Positions 25,727 to 31,770 of a stretch of 40,414 bases of DNA are shown one piece after another. The position numbers and the translations under genes are program-made. The notes under the pieces are model-generated. The model was not told the origin of the DNA, ran no database searches, and saw only the letters and a list, made by a program, of their open reading frames with translations. How positions within the stretch are numbered: position 1 is the first letter of the stretch; each line of letters begins with the position of its first letter. The DNA is taken from positions 1 through 40,414 of the forward strand of contig JAQUSA010000001.1 of NCBI GenBank assembly GCA_028715315.1. The letters are read 5' to 3'. Source of the stretch: Candidatus Omnitrophota bacterium (GTDB taxonomy: Bacteria; Omnitrophota; Gorgyraeia; Pluralincolimonadales; Pluralincolimonadaceae).

Positions 25727-26497
25727 ATGGATGACGCGAAGAAGGCATACGGCGGATATTATAAGGGGCTCGATACCGCGATAGGCGGCGACGGGAGGTT
25801 CCGTTGGGTCAGCGAATTCCTGCTGAAGGATATCGCGGGCAAGGCGGTGCTCGACGTCGGCTGCGGCGAGGGTTCGCTGCTGCGCATGCTCAAGGAGAAG
25901 GGCAACAGCGTATACGGCATAGACGCGTCGGAGAGCGGGAAGAAGTCCTGCGAGGAAAAGGGCGTCGAATGCGCGGTCGTAGACACCAGCTCCGAGAAGT
26001 TCCCGCTGAAGGACGACAGTTTCGATGTCGTGCTCTGCCTCGAGACGCTCGAGCACCTCGAGAACCCGCACCACTGCGTCTGGGAGATGAAGAGGGTGCT
26101 GAAGGAGGGCGGGCTGTTCATCGCGAGCATCCCCGGCCCGAAGGTCTGCCACCCCTATATCTATCCCGGATTGTTCGGGATCAAGAATTTCAGGGAATTC
26201 CTGTGGGCCAACGGTTTCAAGATACTGAAGGTGAAGGGATGGGGCCAGTCCCCGGCATTCATCAAGATGAATAAGTGGCTGCAGAAACAGGACAGCGATA
26301 TCGCGCGCAATACCGCCGAGGTCCTGCATTATATCGGCAGGAAGAGGAACATGCTGATGAGGAAACACGCCGGGACCCCGCTGAACTTCAGCCATTGCGT
26401 CAATTTCGTATGTGTCAACAGGAAGCAGGATAAGACGCTTGCGCAGCGCATCGCCGAAGAAACCCATCCCGGCAGTACTAGCAGGGACGGTTCTTGA
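25727..26497 (+). CDS. Class I SAM-dependent methyltransferase with a repeat-derived C-terminal tail
   Basis: A 256-residue protein with SAM motif I (VLDVGCGEGSLLRML, ~40-54), an acidic strand 2 end (YGIDASE) and motif II/III (FDVVLCLETLEHLENP; GGLFIASIPGP). It is of the UbiG/type 11 class; the substrate is unknown. The last residues, SRDGS and the stop, are read from the left arm of the hairpin repeat at 26483-26518, so the original 3' end has been replaced or extended by that element. It is the last gene of the exporter-cstA-maf unit. Confidence 0.8.
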   Translation: MDDAKKAYGGYYKGLDTAIGGDGRFRWVSEFLLKDIAGKAVLDVGCGEGSLLRMLKEKGNSVYGIDASESGKKSCEEKGVECAVVDTSSEKFPLKDDSFDVVLCLETLEHLENPHHCVWEMKRVLKEGGLFIASIPGPKVCHPYIYPGLFGIKNFREFLWANGFKILKVKGWGQSPAFIKMNKWLQKQDSDIARNTAEVLHYIGRKRNMLMRKHAGTPLNFSHCVNFVCVNRKQDKTLAQRIAEETHPGSTSRDGS

Positions 26498-26524
26498 GCT
26501 AAAGCCAGAACCGTCCCTTTTTTT
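26483..26524 (+). terminator. Hairpin terminator (repeat copy B, inverted) overlapping the methyltransferase stop
   Basis: Perfect 12-base arms AGGGACGGTTCT (26483-26494) and AGAACCGTCCCT (26507-26518), a 12-base loop TGAGCTAAAGCC, then seven T. The loop holds the TGA stop of the upstream gene (26495-26497). Read on the other strand, the loop end AGCTCA matches the GGCTCA of copies A and C, so this copy is inserted in the opposite orientation. Confidence 0.85.
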
Positions 26525-26527
26525 GTC

Positions 26528-26556
26528 TTTACAACCATAAATAATTATGGTATATA
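26528..26556 (+). promoter_or_regulatory. lexA promoter, leaderless type
   Basis: TTTACA (26528-26533), a 17-base spacer and TATATA (26551-26556) preceded by TGG (extended -10). The ATG of lexA at 26564 lies 7 bases after the -10 and has no Shine-Dalgarno. The spacer holds a palindrome that is probably the LexA operator. Confidence 0.65.
26534..26551 (+). promoter_or_regulatory. Putative LexA operator (7-4-7 palindrome)
   Basis: ACCATAA (26534-26540), ATAA, TTATGGT (26545-26551) form a perfect inverted repeat that fills the space between the -35 and -10 of the lexA promoter and includes the first base of the -10. A repressor bound here would block RNA polymerase. The sequence differs from the E. 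coli (CTGT-N8-ACAG) and Bacillus (GAAC-N4-GTTC) boxes. That LexA itself binds is inferred from position. Confidence 0.6.
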
Positions 26557-26563
26557 GTCACAC

Positions 26564-27175
26564 ATGGAAGAATTGACCTTAAAGCAGGCTAGCATACTGG
26601 ATTTTATAAGGGAGAGGAAGTTCCGGGCGGGCATCACGCCTACCCTCGAAGAGATAAGGGGGCATTTCCGCCTGAAGGCGATAGGGACCGTCCAGGACCA
26701 CCTTCATGCGATAGAGGCGAAGGGATATATAAAGCGCTCGAGGAAATCCCGTTCCATAGAGATAGCGGGCCTCGAGGCCCGCGGCATAGTCGATGTGCCG
26801 GTAGTGGGGCGGATAGCCGCGGGAAAACCGCTGCTGGCTGCCGAGAACCTCGAAGACCGGGTCTGCGTAGACAGGGCATGGGTAAGGACGGACGGCCCGG
26901 GACAGGTATTCGCGCTGAAGGTCAAAGGCGAGAGCATGTCCGGCGCCGGCATAAACGACGGCGATATCGCTATAATAAAAAAGCAGCCTTCCGCGGAAAA
27001 CGGCGAGATAGCCGCGGTAATGATAGACGGCGAGGCGACCCTGAAGAGGTTCCGCAAAGAAGATGGCCGCATAACGCTCAAGCCGGAGAATCCCGCCTTC
27101 AAACCGCTCTACATCGAAAAGTCACGCCAGGCGTCGATATTGGGGAAATTAATAGGAATATACCGCAAATATTAG
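26564..27175 (+). CDS. lexA: LexA repressor / self-cleaving protease
   Basis: A 203-residue LexA. Residues 1-~66 are the winged-helix domain with the helix-turn-helix at ~26-48 (PTLEEIRGHFRLKAIGTVQD). Residues ~78-203 are the S24 peptidase domain: cleavage site Ala86-Gly87 in VVGRIAAGKP, nucleophile Ser124 (KGESMSG) and Lys161 (EATLKRF). It represses SOS genes until RecA filaments trigger self-cleavage. The recognition helix differs from that of E. coli, in line with an unusual operator. It heads a cassette with a DUF6504-like protein and dinB. Confidence 0.93.
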   Translation: MEELTLKQASILDFIRERKFRAGITPTLEEIRGHFRLKAIGTVQDHLHAIEAKGYIKRSRKSRSIEIAGLEARGIVDVPVVGRIAAGKPLLAAENLEDRVCVDRAWVRTDGPGQVFALKVKGESMSGAGINDGDIAIIKKQPSAENGEIAAVMIDGEATLKRFRKEDGRITLKPENPAFKPLYIEKSRQASILGKLIGIYRKY

Positions 27176-27183
27176 GTGGCCGC

Positions 27184-27462
27184 ATGTTCAATCCTAACGC
27201 GCGATGGGACAGGAAGCTGCCCCGCGACGATAATCCCGATGAAAAGATCCCCGTTGAGGCGTCCTTCAGCAACGGTTCGGTCGCGCCGCGCAGTTTCCGC
27301 TACGCCGGCTCGGTCCACGAGGTAAAAGAGATAACGTTCCGATGGAGGGAGCGCGCCGGGGCGGAGCAATTTTATTATTTCAACGTGACGGACGGCGTCG
27401 ACGTATATAAGATATATTTCGGCGACAAGAGCCTCATCTGGAGGATATCGAGGGTTGAATAG
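27184..27462 (+). CDS. Small DUF6504-like protein of the SOS cassette
   Basis: A 92-residue protein starting at ATG 27184 (MFNPNARWDRKLP), 8 bases after lexA. The C-terminal part, PRSFRYAGSVHEVKEITFRW followed by EQFYYFNVTDGVDVYKIYF and WRISRVE, has the look of DUF6504: an 'F.Y.G..Y.V.EI..RW' strand, then a Tyr/Arg-rich end. DUF6504 proteins are often found next to translesion polymerase genes (imuB/dinB), which agrees with this place between lexA and dinB. The N-terminal ~30 residues are charged and probably disordered. Family link is moderate; role in DNA damage tolerance is inferred from context. Confidence 0.6.
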   Translation: MFNPNARWDRKLPRDDNPDEKIPVEASFSNGSVAPRSFRYAGSVHEVKEITFRWRERAGAEQFYYFNVTDGVDVYKIYFGDKSLIWRISRVE

Positions 27463-28639
27463 GACGATAATGCATATAGACATGGACGCGTTCTTCGCCT
27501 CGATAGAGCAGGCGTCCGACCCGCGCCTTCGCGGCAAGCCCGTAATAGTCGGGGGCAGGGCGGACAAACAGAGGACCGTCGTATGCGCGGCCTCGTACGA
27601 GGCTAAGCGCCTTGGCATAGATTCCGCGATGAGCTGCGCCGAGGCATTCAGGATATGCCCGCAGGCGGAATTCGTGGCCGCCGATACCGCGAAATATATA
27701 TTCACGTCCCGCGCGATATTCGATATGCTCAAACCCTACAGCCCGCACGTCGAGCAGGCCTCTGTCGACGAGTTCTGCCTTGACATGACGGATACGGAAA
27801 AGTTCCTGGGCCCGGCCGAAGAGGTCGCGCGCGGGATAAAAAGCCGCATAAGGTCGGAATTCGGCATAACGGCTTCCGTTGGCATATCGGAGAACAGGCT
27901 CTTCGCTAAGATAGCCTCAAAATTAAAAAAGCCCGACGGGCTCTTCGTGCTGGATAAGGAGGATATAGCGTCCACGCTTAAGGATATGCCGGTAGAGAAG
28001 ATAACCGGCATAGGCAGCAGCCTGAAGCGGACGCTCAACGGTTTCGGGATATTCATCTATTCCGACATGGCCCGGTTCGGCAGGGAATTTTATTTCAACG
28101 AGTTCGGTAAGCTCGGGCTTTGGCTCTACGGCGTATCGCGCGGGGAGGACGGCGGATTCGTGCCTTCATGGCACGGGGAAGAGGCCCCTCCGAAGTCGGT
28201 AGGCCATTCGTACACGCTCCCTTATAACGCGCATAACCCGGAACTTATAAGGGCATGGCTCAGGCTATTATGCGAGATGGTCGCCTCCCGGCTGCGCGCG
28301 CTCGAGCTCGAGGGCAGGTGCCTGCACGTATTCCTGAGGCGGCCGGACCTGGTTTTCGTATCGAAGCAGAAGAGGTTCCAGGTGCCTACGGCCGACGGGG
28401 CGGAAATATTCATGCGGGCCATGGCGGTGATCAATGACCGCCTGCCTCGCGGATTGGAGAAGTTCCGGATGCGCGCGCTCGGGGTAAGCGCCTCAATGCT
28501 TACGCCTGCCGGCGGCAGCTGCCTTTTCGAGTCCGAGAGGAAGAGGATGGACCTGATAAGGTCGATCGACGGGATAAACGGCAAGTACGGGGAATGGACG
28601 GTCTATCCGGCGGGGGTGAACGGGATCCGGCCTACATGA
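27455..28639 (+). CDS. dinB: DNA polymerase IV (Y-family translesion polymerase)
   Basis: A ~394-residue Y-family polymerase that copies damaged DNA. HIDMDAFFASIEQ carries the first metal-binding Asp (Asp9) and SVDEFCLDM the Asp105/Glu106 pair. The fingers (VVCAASYEAKRLGIDSAMSC), the helix-hairpin-helix (ITGIGSSLKRTLNGFG) and a little-finger domain with VGHSYTLP follow. I favour TTG 27455, which yields NRTIMHIDMD as in other DinB proteins and couples to the upstream stop; ATG 27470 would remove the start of the first strand. No clear C-terminal beta-clamp peptide is identified. Its 3' end overlaps the convergent HD-GYP gene by 8 bases. Confidence 0.92.
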   Translation: MNRTIMHIDMDAFFASIEQASDPRLRGKPVIVGGRADKQRTVVCAASYEAKRLGIDSAMSCAEAFRICPQAEFVAADTAKYIFTSRAIFDMLKPYSPHVEQASVDEFCLDMTDTEKFLGPAEEVARGIKSRIRSEFGITASVGISENRLFAKIASKLKKPDGLFVLDKEDIASTLKDMPVEKITGIGSSLKRTLNGFGIFIYSDMARFGREFYFNEFGKLGLWLYGVSRGEDGGFVPSWHGEEAPPKSVGHSYTLPYNAHNPELIRAWLRLLCEMVASRLRALELEGRCLHVFLRRPDLVFVSKQKRFQVPTADGAEIFMRAMAVINDRLPRGLEKFRMRALGVSASMLTPAGGSCLFESERKRMDLIRSIDGINGKYGEWTVYPAGVNGIRPT

Positions 28640-29864
28640 GCGAGCCGGAAAGGTTCCTCAGGACGTGCACGGCCTCTTCTACTATAGCGGGGTCAAACTG
28701 GGTCCCGGAACATTTCTCTATCTCGTCGCAGGCGGTCTCCTTGGACATCGCCTTGCGGTATGTCCTCGTAGACGTCATCGCGTCGAAGGCGTCAGCGATG
28801 GATATGATCTTCGTGCCGAGGGGTATCTGGTCGCCCTTGAGGCCTATCGGGTAACCCCTGCCGTCGAAACGTTCGTGGTCCGAGCTGGCTATAAGGGCCA
28901 CATCCTTAAAATCGGTTATCGTCTCGAGCAGTTCGCGCGTATAGACCGCGTGTAATTTTACGGTCTCGAATTCCTCGGGCGTAAGCTTCCCGGGCTTGTT
29001 TATGAGGCTCCTCGCTATCCCGAGCTTGCCGACATCGTGCAGCAAAGCCGACCATTTTGTCTTCGTGATATCGTCATGCGAGAGGTTCATGGCCAGCGCG
29101 ATAAGCATCGAGTAGACCGAGACCCTCTTGGAATGGCCGATCATGGACGGGTGTTTCGTGTCGATCAGCTGGGAGAAGACCTCGCAGGCGATGCCGACGG
29201 CATCGACGCTCGCGGGTATATCCACCTGGCCGGTCTCGGCCCTTACCCTCTTGAATATGTCGGAGATCTTATCCTTTTCCGTGACCTCGTCCAGCATCTT
29301 CCCGTTCTTCAGTATATCCAGGACGGAATCCACCATCCCCGCCGACGCGCGCTCGTTCCTCCAGGATGACATCGCTTTTTCGACGTCGACCATGCCGCGT
29401 ATGGACTCATCCCTTAACAGCAGGTCGAGCTGGTCGGCGATCTGTATGATCTGCGCGCCGAGCGGTATCTCGCCGCGCTGCCTGCCGAGGGGGTAACCCT
29501 TGCCGTTGTACCACTCGTGATGGTTGAGTATCAGTTTCGCTATAGTCGAGAGGTTCGGTATCTGGCTGGTCAGTTCGGCGCCGATTATCGTATGGGACAA
29601 TATTATCGGGTTCTGCCGCGGGTCTTCGTGCGTGAAGAGGTAATGGGTTATATGCTCCGGCAAGGCCAGGTAGCCTATGTCGTGGAGAAGAGAGGCGTAA
29701 AAAATATCTTTTCTCTCTGCGGGTGCGATCGCCTTGGCGAATTCGGACGAGAAGATGCCGACGCGCCATGAGTGGTAGAGGTTGGTGCCTTCGCTCATCA
29801 CGTCGAGCACGTAGGCGATAGCGGAGACCAGCTCATTTATCGTTCTGGTAGTATTTATCTCCAT
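28632..29864 (-). CDS. Protein with two tandem HD-GYP domains (c-di-GMP phosphodiesterase-like)
   Basis: The only gene on the minus strand; 410 residues, no membrane segment. The first HD-GYP domain (~10-150) has His61-Asp62 (LLHDIGYL) and HHEWYNGKGYP (115-125). The second (~220-405) has His276-Asp277 (LLHDVGKLGI) and SDHERFDGRGYP, where the usual HHE reads DHE. The linker ~155-215 is mixed. HD-GYP enzymes cut cyclic-di-GMP or related dinucleotides using two or three metals. The first domain keeps the HHE-GYP set but has Asn for the usual Asp; the second lost one ligand, so one domain may be regulatory. No receiver or sensor domain is attached. Confidence 0.82.
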   Translation of the reverse strand: MEINTTRTINELVSAIAYVLDVMSEGTNLYHSWRVGIFSSEFAKAIAPAERKDIFYASLLHDIGYLALPEHITHYLFTHEDPRQNPIILSHTIIGAELTSQIPNLSTIAKLILNHHEWYNGKGYPLGRQRGEIPLGAQIIQIADQLDLLLRDESIRGMVDVEKAMSSWRNERASAGMVDSVLDILKNGKMLDEVTEKDKISDIFKRVRAETGQVDIPASVDAVGIACEVFSQLIDTKHPSMIGHSKRVSVYSMLIALAMNLSHDDITKTKWSALLHDVGKLGIARSLINKPGKLTPEEFETVKLHAVYTRELLETITDFKDVALIASSDHERFDGRGYPIGLKGDQIPLGTKIISIADAFDAMTSTRTYRKAMSKETACDEIEKCSGTQFDPAIVEEAVHVLRNLSGSLM

Positions 29865-29873
29865 GCTCGTAAT

Positions 29874-29902
29874 AAATTAGCACATAAGTTTTGCATTGTC
29901 AA
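29874..29902 (-). promoter_or_regulatory. Promoter of the HD-GYP gene, leaderless type
   Basis: On the minus strand, TTGACA (29902-29897), a 17-base spacer, then TAATTT (29879-29874). The ATG at 29864 lies 9 bases after the -10, without a Shine-Dalgarno. The perfect -35 overlaps the -35 of the divergent rluA promoter almost base for base. Confidence 0.6.
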
Positions 29903-29925
29903 TCCGGCTCTTCAGGCGGTATAAT
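29896..29925 (+). promoter_or_regulatory. rluA promoter, leaderless type
   Basis: TTGTCA (29896-29901), an 18-base spacer and a perfect TATAAT (29920-29925). The ATG at 29934 is 8 bases after the -10. No Shine-Dalgarno is present. The -35 shares its bases with the opposite promoter. Confidence 0.65.
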
Positions 29926-29933
29926 CATCTGCG

Positions 29934-30551
29934 ATGAGAGGAATAAATATCGTCTATGAGGATGACCGCGTGATGGTCGTCGAGAAACCCGCGGGGATGC
30001 TCGTGGTTCCGGCGCCCGGCAGTAACCACAATACGCTTACGGACCTGTTGAATAAAGAGCGGGTTGGCCCGGCAGTTCATCCGTGCCATAGAATTGACAT
30101 GGATACGTCCGGGCTGATACTATATGCGAAGGGAAAGGGCACCCAGGAGGCGCTGATGGAAGATTTCAAGCAGCGCCGCGTGAAGAAGTCGTATATCGCG
30201 TTCGTGAACGGCCGCATCGGGAATAAGGAGGGCGCGATCGAGCGCCCCATCGAGGGAAAGAGGGCCGTCACGAAATACAGGCTTACGGAGCAGAGGAAGG
30301 ATTTCGCGGTCCTCGATGTCGAGCCCGTAACGGGCCGCACGAACCAGATAAGGATACACCTAAAGGCCGTAGGCCATCCGCTGGTAGGCGAGAGGAAGTT
30401 CGCGTTTGCGAAGGATTTCAAGCTAAAGTTCCGGCGTGCCGCGCTCCATTCGCATAAGATAGGGTTTTCGCACCCGGGTACGGGCGAGGCGATGTCGTTC
30501 GTCTCTCCGATGCCGGATGACATGAAGAAGTTCCTCGAAGAAAACAAGTGA
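29934..30551 (+). CDS. RluA-family RNA pseudouridine synthase
   Basis: A 205-residue catalytic domain that converts uridine to pseudouridine in RNA. HRIDMDTSGLILYAKG holds the catalytic Asp55 (the usual RLD is RID here), VKKSYIAFVNG and GRTNQIRIHLKAVGHPLVGE are RluA-family motifs, and HSHKIGFSHPGTGE closes the fold. There is no N-terminal S4 domain, which places it with the short RluA/TruC-like members. Which RNA site it modifies cannot be read from the sequence. It is followed 13 bases later by the SYLF gene, with a good Shine-Dalgarno for that gene. Confidence 0.88.
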   Translation: MRGINIVYEDDRVMVVEKPAGMLVVPAPGSNHNTLTDLLNKERVGPAVHPCHRIDMDTSGLILYAKGKGTQEALMEDFKQRRVKKSYIAFVNGRIGNKEGAIERPIEGKRAVTKYRLTEQRKDFAVLDVEPVTGRTNQIRIHLKAVGHPLVGERKFAFAKDFKLKFRRAALHSHKIGFSHPGTGEAMSFVSPMPDDMKKFLEENK

Positions 30552-30564
30552 AAGGAGGTCGGAG

Positions 30565-31251
30565 ATGAGAAGGGCATTTGCATTTGTGATGGTAGTGGTG
30601 TTTTTTGCGTCGATGTCGGCCGCGAACCCGAAGGCTTACGCCGACAAATGGGAAGACCTGATAACTGAGTCGGGGAAAGTCCTAGGCGAAGTCAACTCCA
30701 TGCCGGATACCGGGATCCCGTCCGACATGTTCAAGAAATGCAGGGCGATAGCGATATTCCCGTCTACGGTCGGCGGCGGCTTCATATTCGGCGCGAAATA
30801 CGGCCAGGGCGTCGTGCTTTACAGGGATGACAAGGGTGTCTGGAGTCCCCCAGCCGTGTTTAATATAGGAGGGGGAAGCTTCGGCTGGCAGATAGGCGGC
30901 CAGGCGACGGACCTCATACTGGTCATGATGAATGACCGCGGCGTGGACGGTTTCCTCGCGAGCAAATTCACGTTGGGAGCCGACGCTTCGGTCGCGGCGG
31001 GCCCCGTCGGTAGGGACACGCAGGCTTCGACCGACCTCCAGCTCAAGGGCGGCATATTCTCGTATTCGAGGTCGCGCGGAGCGTTTGCCGGCGTTAAGGT
31101 CGAGGGCAGCGGCATATCGCAAAACAAGGAAGGCAACAAGGCTTTGTACAAGCAGGACCTTTCCGCTAAGGAGATCCTGAAGGAAGGGAAAGCGAAGCCG
31201 ACGGCCGCGGGCCAGGCGCTTATCAAGGATTTACAGAAATACAGCAAGTAA
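30565..31251 (+). CDS. Secreted SYLF/YSC84-domain lipid-binding protein
   Basis: A 228-residue exported protein. Residues 1-~26 are a signal peptide (MRRAFAFVMVVVFFASMSAA, then NPKAYA). The rest is a SYLF domain: CRAIAIFPSTVGGGFIFGAK, YGQGVVLYRD, SPPAVFNIGGGSFGWQIG, LILVMMNDRGVDGFL and a C-terminal KGGIFSYSRSRGAFAGVKVE. SYLF domains bind phosphoinositides in eukaryotes; the bacterial role is unknown, though an envelope location is clear. AAAGGAGG lies just upstream of the ATG. It is co-transcribed with rluA and ends at a hairpin terminator. Confidence 0.85.
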   Translation: MRRAFAFVMVVVFFASMSAANPKAYADKWEDLITESGKVLGEVNSMPDTGIPSDMFKKCRAIAIFPSTVGGGFIFGAKYGQGVVLYRDDKGVWSPPAVFNIGGGSFGWQIGGQATDLILVMMNDRGVDGFLASKFTLGADASVAAGPVGRDTQASTDLQLKGGIFSYSRSRGAFAGVKVEGSGISQNKEGNKALYKQDLSAKEILKEGKAKPTAAGQALIKDLQKYSK

Positions 31252-31258
31252 AATACAA

Positions 31259-31298
31259 GGGGACGGTTCTCCGATTGGCTCAAGGACCGTCCCTTTTT
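31259..31298 (+). terminator. Hairpin terminator after the SYLF gene (repeat copy C)
   Basis: Arms GGGACGGTTCT (31260-31270) and AGGACCGTCCC (31283-31293) pair fully with one G-U wobble; the loop is CCGATTGGCTCA, the same 12 bases as in copy A; then TTTTT. It lies 8 bases after the stop of the SYLF gene. Confidence 0.8.
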
Positions 31299-31314
31299 GC
31301 GTTCATATCACTTA

Positions 31315-31343
31315 TTGTCATGGGGGGCGATTCCTGTTATAAT
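31315..31343 (+). promoter_or_regulatory. yjbQ promoter, leaderless type
   Basis: TTGTCA (31315-31320), a 17-base spacer and a perfect TATAAT (31338-31343). The ATG at 31353 is 9 bases after the -10 and has no Shine-Dalgarno. The segment TATAATCATC is identical to that of the rluA promoter. Confidence 0.7.
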
Positions 31344-31352
31344 CATCGTACG

Positions 31353-31769
31353 ATGAAGTCCTACACGGAGTACCTATTTTTCAATACGGAGAAGCGTTAC
31401 GATATCCTGAACATTACCCCTCAAGTCGAAAAGGCCATTGATAAGAGCGGGATAAAGGAAGGCCTCTGCCTTGTCAACGCGATGCATATCACGGCGAGCG
31501 TCTTCATAAACGATGACGAATCGGGCCTCCATAAGGATTTCCTGGACTGGGTGGAAAGGCTCGCCCCGTTCGGCAAGGATAAGTACAGGCATAACATGAC
31601 CGGCGAGGATAACGGCGACGCGCACCTGAAAAGGACCATAATGGGCCGCGAGGTCGTCGTGGCCGTCACGAAAGGAAAGATGGATTTCGGGCCGTGGGAG
31701 CAGATATTCTACGGCGAGTTCGACGGCCGGAGGAAGAAGAGGGTCCTTGTGAAGGTCATAGGGGAGTGA
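31353..31769 (+). CDS. yjbQ: YjbQ-family (UPF0047) protein
   Basis: A 138-residue protein with the UPF0047 pattern: YDILNITPQVEKAIDKSGIK, LVNAMHITASVFINDDE, HNMTGEDNGDAHLKRTIMG and GPWEQIFYGEFDGRRKKRVL. The conserved His, Asn and Asp residues of the trimeric active site are visible. Some members show weak thiamine-phosphate synthase activity; the true role is unsettled. I used ATG 31353, because the longer upstream frame runs through the terminator and promoter. It starts a unit with a radical SAM gene one base after its stop. Confidence 0.85.
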   Translation: MKSYTEYLFFNTEKRYDILNITPQVEKAIDKSGIKEGLCLVNAMHITASVFINDDESGLHKDFLDWVERLAPFGKDKYRHNMTGEDNGDAHLKRTIMGREVVVAVTKGKMDFGPWEQIFYGEFDGRRKKRVLVKVIGE

Positions 31770-31770
31770 T

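Noticed and set aside
31275..31352. Longer N-terminus for yjbQ starting at 31275
   Set aside because: It would cover the terminator and the -35/-10 boxes, and YjbQ family members start close to the YTEYLFF segment.
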